Positions 58,808 through 64,000 of a stretch of 64,000 nt of DNA are shown piece after piece; the stretch's first letter is position 1; each line of letters opens with the position of its first letter. Source of the DNA: Cyanobium sp. CH-040 (lineage in GTDB: Bacteria > Cyanobacteriota > Cyanobacteriia > PCC-6307 > Cyanobiaceae); NCBI RefSeq assembly GCF_024346135.1, contig NZ_JAGQCJ010000007.1:1-64000 (forward strand), written 5' to 3'. Below the pieces are notes generated by a model. That model made no database searches, was not told where the DNA came from, and saw only the letters and a list, made by a program, of their open reading frames with translations. The position numbers and the translations under genes are program-made.

Positions 58808-60672
58808 CAGACGCAGGCGGAGGCCGCCAGCTCCTCGATCTGGCTGCGGTACCCCTGGTAGGTGGGCGAGTCCTCCGGGGCGTAGTTGAGGTTCCGGAAC
58901 AGGCCGGTGAGGCGGGTGAAGAACTCCCGCGCCGCGGCCTTGTCGGCGAAGTGATACGGACGCTGGATCAGGTCCCACACCAGATCGAGGCTGCGCTGCT
59001 GGCGCGTGATCGGGCAGCTGGCGTCCACCGGATCGAAGGCGTCCTGCTGCAGATACACCATGTCCAGGAACTGGGCCTTCTGCTGGAGCAGGAAATCCTC
59101 CAGGCTCACCCCCTCCTCGCCGGTCACCAGGATCATCTGCTGCACGGCATCGCCGCGCCGCAGCAGCTCGCTCAGCTCCCGCACCCGCGCCACCCACCCG
59201 GGCGCCAGATGGTGGGCGAACCAGTCCTCCAGCTGGCCGAAGTAGCGCGACCAGGAGATCAGCGGGTCCACCGCCGGGTAGCAGCGCTTGTAGGCCCGCT
59301 CGGCGCTCAGCCCCAGGAAGGTCTTCACGGTGCCGAGGGTGGACTGGGTGACCGGTTCCTCGAAGTTGCCCCCGGCCGGCGACACGGTGCCGATCATCGT
59401 GAGGCTGCCGATGCTGCCGTCGTTGGTGCGGATGATGCCGGCCCGCTCGTAGATGCCCTTGATCGAGGAATCGAGGTAGGCGGGGAAGGCCTCCTCGCCC
59501 GGGATCTCCTCCAGCCGGCCGGAGGTCTCGCGCATCGCCTGGGCCCAGCGGGAGGTGGAGTCGGCGATCAGCAGCACGTCGTAGCCCATCTGGCGGTAGT
59601 ACTCGCCCAGGGTGAGGCCGGTGTAGATCGAGGCCTCCCGTGCCGCCACCGGCATCGAGGAGGTGTTGCAGATGATGATCGTGCGGTCCATCAGCGACCC
59701 GCCGCTCTTGGGGTCGGTGAGCTTGGGGAATTCGGTGATCGTCTCCACCACCTCCCCGGCCCGCTCGCCGCAGGCCACCACCAGCACGATGTCCACGTCG
59801 GAGTGGCGGGAGATCAGGTTCTGCAGCACCGTCTTGCCGGCGCCGAAGGGTCCGGGGATGCAGCCGGTGCCGCCACGGGCGATGGGCAGGAAGGTGTCGA
59901 TGATCCGCTGGGTGGTGATCAGCGGTTCCTGGGGATAGAGGCGCTCGCTGCTGCGCGCCTCCAGCAGGTGCTGGGGCAGGGGCCGGCGCACCGGCCACTC
60001 CTGCACCAGGGTGAGGGAGCGGGCCTGGCCGCGCTCGTCGACGATGCGCGCCACCACCGTGTGCACCGTGAAGGTGCCCTGCTGGATCCAGTCCAGCCGC
60101 ACCGTGCCCGGCTGGTCGAAGGGCACCATGATCTTGTGGCTGAAGCGCCCCTCCTGCACCGTGCCGATCACGTCGCCGGCGCGCAGGCTGTCGCCCATCC
60201 GCGCCACCGACTGGAATGACCATTTCCGGTCGGGATCGAGCGGCGCCACCGCCGCCCCCCGGGGCAGGAAGGTGCCGTAGCCGGCGGCCAGGCCGGCCAG
60301 GGGGTTCTGCAGGCCGTCGTACACCTGGGTGAGCAGCCCCGGCCCCAGGCTCACCGACAGCAGCTCGCCGGTCTGCTCCACCGGATCGCCAATGCCCACG
60401 CCGCGGGTGCTTTCGAACACCTGGGCGTCGGCGGTGCTGCCCTGCACCCGCAGCACCTCGGCCTTGAGCCGCTCCTGGCGGTCGCCGTCCAGGCGCCGCG
60501 GGCAGATGTAGATCACCTCGTTCTTGAGGATCGGCCGCGGCCGCTCGGGGGCCATGGCGATGGTCACCAGATCCTCCTGAACGGCCACCACGCGGGCCGG
60601 ATTGAAGCGGGCGTCGGCGGCGGCGGTGCTGTTGGTGGCGCTGGCGGTGGCGGGAGCGGGGGTGGCGGTCAT
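58807..60672 (-). CDS. ntpA: V/A-type ATPase catalytic subunit A
   Basis: 621 residues from ATG 60672 (4-bp overlap with DUF2764). P-loop GPFGAGKTVLQ, the non-homologous insert between residues ~130 and 210 that marks A/V-type A subunits, VVACGERAGEVVETITEFPK, LLIADSTSRWAQAMRETSGR and LSAERAYKRCYPAVDPLISW are all present. It hydrolyses or makes ATP in the peripheral V1/A1 sector. Subunit B, which must accompany it, is not in the window. Confidence 0.96.
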   Translation of the reverse strand: MTATPAPATASATNSTAAADARFNPARVVAVQEDLVTIAMAPERPRPILKNEVIYICPRRLDGDRQERLKAEVLRVQGSTADAQVFESTRGVGIGDPVEQTGELLSVSLGPGLLTQVYDGLQNPLAGLAAGYGTFLPRGAAVAPLDPDRKWSFQSVARMGDSLRAGDVIGTVQEGRFSHKIMVPFDQPGTVRLDWIQQGTFTVHTVVARIVDERGQARSLTLVQEWPVRRPLPQHLLEARSSERLYPQEPLITTQRIIDTFLPIARGGTGCIPGPFGAGKTVLQNLISRHSDVDIVLVVACGERAGEVVETITEFPKLTDPKSGGSLMDRTIIICNTSSMPVAAREASIYTGLTLGEYYRQMGYDVLLIADSTSRWAQAMRETSGRLEEIPGEEAFPAYLDSSIKGIYERAGIIRTNDGSIGSLTMIGTVSPAGGNFEEPVTQSTLGTVKTFLGLSAERAYKRCYPAVDPLISWSRYFGQLEDWFAHHLAPGWVARVRELSELLRRGDAVQQMILVTGEEGVSLEDFLLQQKAQFLDMVYLQQDAFDPVDASCPITRQQRSLDLVWDLIQRPYHFADKAAAREFFTRLTGLFRNLNYAPEDSPTYQGYRSQIEELAASACV

Positions 60673-61403
60673 CGGGCGGGGCAGACGGCGAGGGTGTCGG
60701 TGAAGCGGCCGAGGCCGTCGCTCACCAGCTGGCGGAAGCGCCGGGAAGCGGCCTCGGCGTCGTAGTTCGACCAGCGCTCCACCAGGCTCCAGCGGGCCAG
60801 GTAGATCACCACCGCCTCGAAGTCGAAGTGGTGGCCCTGGCCCAGCTGGTCGAGCTCCCGCCAGATCAGGGAGAACAGCAGGCGCTCCAGGCCGATCAGG
60901 TCGCCGCTCTCCAGCAGCCGCACCGCCTCGGGGATCCAGGGGAACACCCCGGCCAGCGCGAAGGCGGGCTCCCGCCAGTGGCGCTCGATCGTGGGCACCA
61001 GCTCGCCGAAGCCCCACACCTGGCCGCGGGGCGGCTCGGCCTCGCCGCGGTGGCGGCGGCGCAGGGCGGCCACGATCGTGCGCCGGTCGAGGCGCTGGCG
61101 CACCAGCTGGCGCAGAAGCGGCTGGCGCACCTCCCGGAAGAAGCGGGCCGCCTCCTCCAGCAGCAGGGCATCGGCGCCGGCGGGCGGGCCTGCCGCCGCG
61201 CTGCGGCCGTCGCCCTCGCCCGCCTCCGGCAGCAGCGACTGGGAGAGGATGCCGGCGGCGCGGTCGAGGTCGGCGCGGTCGTCGGGGTGCAGCAGGCCGA
61301 TGCGGCTGGTGAGCCGGAGGCGGGAGATGGCCGGCTCCCGCGCCTCGAACAGCCCCCCCAGCGGCGGCAGGCTGGCCATCAGCGTGGTGTAGCGGGGGCT
61401 CAC
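60669..61403 (-). CDS. DUF2764 V-type ATPase-associated protein
   Basis: 244 residues starting MSPRYTTLMASLPPLGGLFE, the family N-terminus. It is mostly helical with EAARFFREVRQPLLRQLVRQ and a helical C-terminus. In Chlamydia-type V-ATPase operons a DUF2764 gene sits between subunits E and A exactly as here, and it probably takes the place of the C-like central stalk subunit. 4-bp overlaps on both sides show tight coupling. Confidence 0.86.
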   Translation of the reverse strand: MSPRYTTLMASLPPLGGLFEAREPAISRLRLTSRIGLLHPDDRADLDRAAGILSQSLLPEAGEGDGRSAAAGPPAGADALLLEEAARFFREVRQPLLRQLVRQRLDRRTIVAALRRRHRGEAEPPRGQVWGFGELVPTIERHWREPAFALAGVFPWIPEAVRLLESGDLIGLERLLFSLIWRELDQLGQGHHFDFEAVVIYLARWSLVERWSNYDAEAASRRFRQLVSDGLGRFTDTLAVCPAR

Positions 61404-62101
61404 TTCACCACCCCCTCCAGCAGGGCCCGGAAGCGGGGCTGCAGGTGTTCGAGGATCACGTCGGCCACGGCCCGGTCGCTGAGGTCGAGCACCACCTCCC
61501 GGTCCACCAGCCGCACCCGCAGGCCGGCGGCCTGATCGGGCGCCACGGCGAAGCTCACGCCCTCCCGCAGCATGCCGGCGGCCACCAGGCGCACGAACTC
61601 GGTGAGGTCGCCCCGGGCCAGCTCCTCGGGATCCTGGCTGAGCTCGGCCAGACCCACCGCCCGCCGCGGCAGCAGCACCTCCACCTGGGCGGCGCGGTCG
61701 GCCTCGTCGCGCACCCGCCCCACCACCTCCAGCACCATCCTCTCGAGCAGCTCCTGCTTCTGCTGCTCCTCCCCCACAAGCTGGCGCACCTCGCCGCGGA
61801 AGCGTTCCATCAGGCGCGTCTTGAGGGCCAGCACGGCATCGCGCAGGGCCAGCTCCAGCGCCTCGCGCCCCGACTGCTCCAGGTTCTCGGCCTGGCGGCG
61901 GGCGTCGGCCACGATCCGCTCGGCCTGCTGGCGGGCCTGGTCGAGGGTGTGGCGGGCGTCGGCCTGGGCCTGGGCCACGATCTCCTCGGCCTGGCGGCGG
62001 CCGGCCTCCACGCCCTGATCGCGCAGGCGGGCGATCAGCGCCTCCACCCCGGCGGCCACCTGCACCGGCGTGTTCTTGCGGCTGGAGTGTGGCTGGGCCA
62101 T
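61400..62101 (-). CDS. ntpE: V/A-type ATPase peripheral stalk subunit E
   Basis: 233 residues. A long coiled coil (~25-100: GRRQAEEIVAQAQADARHTL, DQARQQAERIVADARRQAEN) precedes a globular alpha/beta C-terminal domain. This is the stator stalk subunit that joins the V1 and V0 sectors. It overlaps DUF2764 by 4 bp and is preceded by a 75-bp spacer with short repeats. Confidence 0.88.
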   Translation of the reverse strand: MAQPHSSRKNTPVQVAAGVEALIARLRDQGVEAGRRQAEEIVAQAQADARHTLDQARQQAERIVADARRQAENLEQSGREALELALRDAVLALKTRLMERFRGEVRQLVGEEQQKQELLERMVLEVVGRVRDEADRAAQVEVLLPRRAVGLAELSQDPEELARGDLTEFVRLVAAGMLREGVSFAVAPDQAAGLRVRLVDREVVLDLSDRAVADVILEHLQPRFRALLEGVVK

Positions 62102-62176
62102 GGGGGAAGCGGCGAGATCGCGGGGGCGGAGTGCGGGGTGCGAAGTGCGGAGAGCGGGGTGCGGGGAGCGAAGGCG
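62102..62176 (-). repeat. GTGCGG-type short tandem repeats between ntpK and ntpE
   Basis: The + strand reads a run of GTGCGGA/GGGTGCGG/AAGTGCGG units; on the coding strand this is a C/A/T-rich leader with several CGCACT(T/C)CGC steps. It interrupts an otherwise overlapping operon. A similar C-rich repeat lies in the leader of the DUF2231-cta operon (56766-56805). Meaning unknown; it may influence translation or mRNA stability. Confidence 0.5.
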
Positions 62177-62632
62177 TCAGCTCCTGGGAATGCCGCCGGC
62201 CGCCACCAGGGCGAACACGAAGGCGAACACGGCGAAGCCCTCCACGATCGCCGCCGGTGCCAGCGCCAGCCCGAAGATCTCCGGCTTGGCCTTGGAGCCG
62301 GCGATCGCCGAGGCGCAGCAGAGGCCCTGGTAGATGGCGGCGATCAGGAAGGCCACACCGGAGAGCAGCCCGATGCCGAACAGGCCGCCGGCATTGGCGG
62401 GCGTGACCGGCCGGTTGAGGATGAACATCACGACGATGCCGTAGATCGACATCGAGGAGGGCAGGGCCGAGAGCCCCACGAAGCGCCCGTAGCCGCTGCT
62501 CACCTCCATCATCGCCCCGATGGCGGCCTGGCCGGCGATGGTGCAGCCCACGGAGGCGCCGATCGCCCCCAGGGCCACCGGGGCGTAGATGCCGATCCAG
62601 CCGAGCACCAGCAGGGAGAGATGGTCGTTCAC
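62177..62632 (-). CDS. ntpK: V/A-type ATPase membrane rotor subunit K
   Basis: 151 residues with four membrane segments in two hairpins (GAIGASVGCTIAGQAAIGAM; SSMSIYGIVVMFILNRP; LLSGVAFLIAAIYQGLCCAS; APAAIVEGFAVFAFVFALVA). The second hairpin carries the essential carboxylate in AIVEGF. This is the duplicated, 16-kDa-like form. The TxQ ligand pattern of Na+-type rings is not obvious, so H+ versus Na+ cannot be told. 4-bp overlap with subunit I upstream. Confidence 0.92.
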   Translation of the reverse strand: MNDHLSLLVLGWIGIYAPVALGAIGASVGCTIAGQAAIGAMMEVSSGYGRFVGLSALPSSMSIYGIVVMFILNRPVTPANAGGLFGIGLLSGVAFLIAAIYQGLCCASAIAGSKAKPEIFGLALAPAAIVEGFAVFAFVFALVAAGGIPRS

Positions 62633-64000
62633 GAGACAGGCTCCTTTTTGAGAAATGGCTTGAAGGGAATGCCCTCGCCGGAGAGCCCCCAGTTGAAGAA
62701 CTCGATGAAGTTCAGCCGCAGCCCGTGCACGAAGCCGCTGATCACGGCCAGCAGCAGGTTGATGCCGTGGCCGAGGATCAGGATCAGCAGGGCGATCGGC
62801 ACGGCCAGCACCACCCCCGACTCCACCACCTGGCTGGCCAGCTGGTTGAAGGTGACGGCCAGCGACGCGCTGGCCAGCCCCAGGGCGAACAGCCGCAGGT
62901 AGCTCATCACGTCACCGAACAGCTTGGAGATGTCGGTGAGGGCGCCCAGGCCGTCGACCAGCCGCAGCAGCAGATCGGCCGGCCGGGCGATGCGACGCTC
63001 ACTGCTGAGCAGCAGCACGGTGAGCAGACCGCCCACGGCCAGCCCCAGCCCCAGGTGCCGGGCCCCGGGCGAAGCGGCGCCCAGGTAGAGCACGAAGCCC
63101 CCCAGGATCACCGCCATCCAGCCCAGGGGTCGGGCGCGGCCAGCCACGCCGGTGGCACGCACCGCCACGATGCCGTTGGCCAGCAGCAGGTGCAGCCCGC
63201 CCACCACCAGGGCGAGCTTCATCATCGCGTCGAAGTCGTTGAGGTCGAGCAGCTTCAGGGCCGCCAGCGGCGAGGCGGCGGCCGGTTCCACGCCGAAGTA
63301 GCTGCCCGCCAGCACGCCGTAGATCAACGCGAAGGCCAGCCCCGTCACCGCCTGCACGCGGAAGTGGCGCCCGCCCGGCGTGCGGCCCATGCCCTTCCAC
63401 AGCAACCCCACCACCACGCCCAGCACCAGGGCGTAGCCGGCGTCGGCCAGGATCATGGCGAAGAACACCGCGAACGAGAAGAACACCAGCGCCGAGGGAT
63501 CCCAGTCGCGGTAGGCGGGGGTCTCGTAGAAGGTCACCAGGTCCTGGCCGCCGCTCAGGACCGGCGGGTTCTCCAGCAGGGTGGGCGGCGCATCGCCGGG
63601 ATCGGGGATCTCCGCCAGCCAGGCCAGACCCCGCACGGCGGCGAAGGCCTCCAGGCGCGGCAGGTCGCGGGCGGGGATCCAGCCCTGCAGCTGCACCAGG
63701 CCGTGGTCGTCGCGGGTCATGGTCTGGGCCTCGGCGCGGGCCTGGGCGTCCTCGGCGCGGGCCAGGTTGCGCGAGAGCAGGAAGATCCAGCGGCTGAGCG
63801 CCTCGTGCTCGGCCTCCACCTCCTCCAGGGCGGAACGGGCCAGGTCGAGCTCACGGCGCACCGTGGCCGGGGATTCGGAGCCCAGGCGGGAGCGGGCCAC
63901 CGGCAGGGCGGCGGGGTCGGGCTCCTCCGGCGCGATCAGCACCACATAGATGTGGCGCGGACTCTCGTAGAGCTGCTGCCAGGGGGTGTCGAGCCGGGCC
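62629..64000 (-). CDS. ntpI: V/A-type ATPase membrane subunit I (5' partial)
   Basis: The frame remains open to the right end of the window, so the N-terminus is outside. The soluble stalk-binding part has a coiled coil (ELDLARSALEEVEAEHEALS). The membrane part contains FFAMILADAGYALVLGVVVG, DISKLFGDVMSYLRLFALGL with the essential Arg, and LGHGINLLLAVISGFVHGLR LNFIEFF. This is the a-subunit homologue that lets ions through V0. Confidence 0.94.
   Translation of the reverse strand, partial: ARLDTPWQQLYESPRHIYVVLIAPEEPDPAALPVARSRLGSESPATVRRELDLARSALEEVEAEHEALSRWIFLLSRNLARAEDAQARAEAQTMTRDDHGLVQLQGWIPARDLPRLEAFAAVRGLAWLAEIPDPGDAPPTLLENPPVLSGGQDLVTFYETPAYRDWDPSALVFFSFAVFFAMILADAGYALVLGVVVGLLWKGMGRTPGGRHFRVQAVTGLAFALIYGVLAGSYFGVEPAAASPLAALKLLDLNDFDAMMKLALVVGGLHLLLANGIVAVRATGVAGRARPLGWMAVILGGFVLYLGAASPGARHLGLGLAVGGLLTVLLLSSERRIARPADLLLRLVDGLGALTDISKLFGDVMSYLRLFALGLASASLAVTFNQLASQVVESGVVLAVPIALLILILGHGINLLLAVISGFVHGLRLNFIEFFNWGLSGEGIPFKPFLKKEPVS

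Overview
The window is high-GC bacterial DNA that looks like a chromosomal piece of a Synechococcus/Cyanobium-type cyanobacterium. Evidence: an SLH-domain OprB-type porin, a FutA/FutB iron transporter, HemL, GlcD, LarC, an alternative cytochrome-oxidase-like operon of the cyanobacterial ARTO type, and scattered HIP1 octamers (GCGATCGC). No rRNA, tRNA, CRISPR array or transposase was found. Both ends cut a gene: the porin at the left, V-type ATPase subunit I at the right.

Layout. 1-9.4 kb (+): porin, futA-futB, two secreted proteins, an outer-membrane barrel protein and an MscS channel; a 51-residue Cys-rich peptide lies on the minus strand against the end of futB. 9.4-16 kb: a sulfatase-maturation locus with a BASS transporter, DUF202 and DUF1622 membrane proteins and a formylglycine-generating enzyme (minus), an exported HAD phosphatase (plus), an arylsulfatase with a CTAGR modification site behind a near-consensus Fur box (minus) and an AraC regulator (plus). 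16-28 kb: core and housekeeping genes (Fur-family regulator, an overlapping DUF554/M41-peptidase/larC/YbhN operon, TPR protein, xth, glcD, hemL, an NRAMP-like carrier, YccF).

28-50 kb is accessory DNA, partly AT-richer. It holds a lone T6SS-type Hcp, two adjacent giant genes (1522 and 1261 residues) whose products I do not recognise, a row of toxin-antitoxin modules and their remnants (two Phd/PIN pairs, decayed MazEF, two broken nucleotidyltransferase copies, HicBA with a triplicated junction), a DUF4143 ATPase, an old yellow enzyme, an HNH nuclease, and a restriction-modification pair.

50.7-64 kb (all minus) is bioenergetic. A six-gene operon runs DUF2231-DUF2231-ctaC-ctaD-ctaE-GMC oxidoreductase; its CtaC lacks the CuA ligands and its CtaD is of the YSHPxVY (A2) type, which fits a quinol-oxidising ARTO. 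A V/A-type ATPase operon runs I-K-E-DUF2764-A and ends in a gamma-glutamyltransferase; subunits B and D are not in the window. A V-type ATPase is unexpected in a cyanobacterium.

The strongest leads for something undescribed are the giant two-gene cassette with a possible RpaB/HLR1-like triple repeat upstream, the chained mini-ORFs between hicB and hicA, the Fur-box-preceded sulfatase locus, and the Cys-rich peptide against futB.
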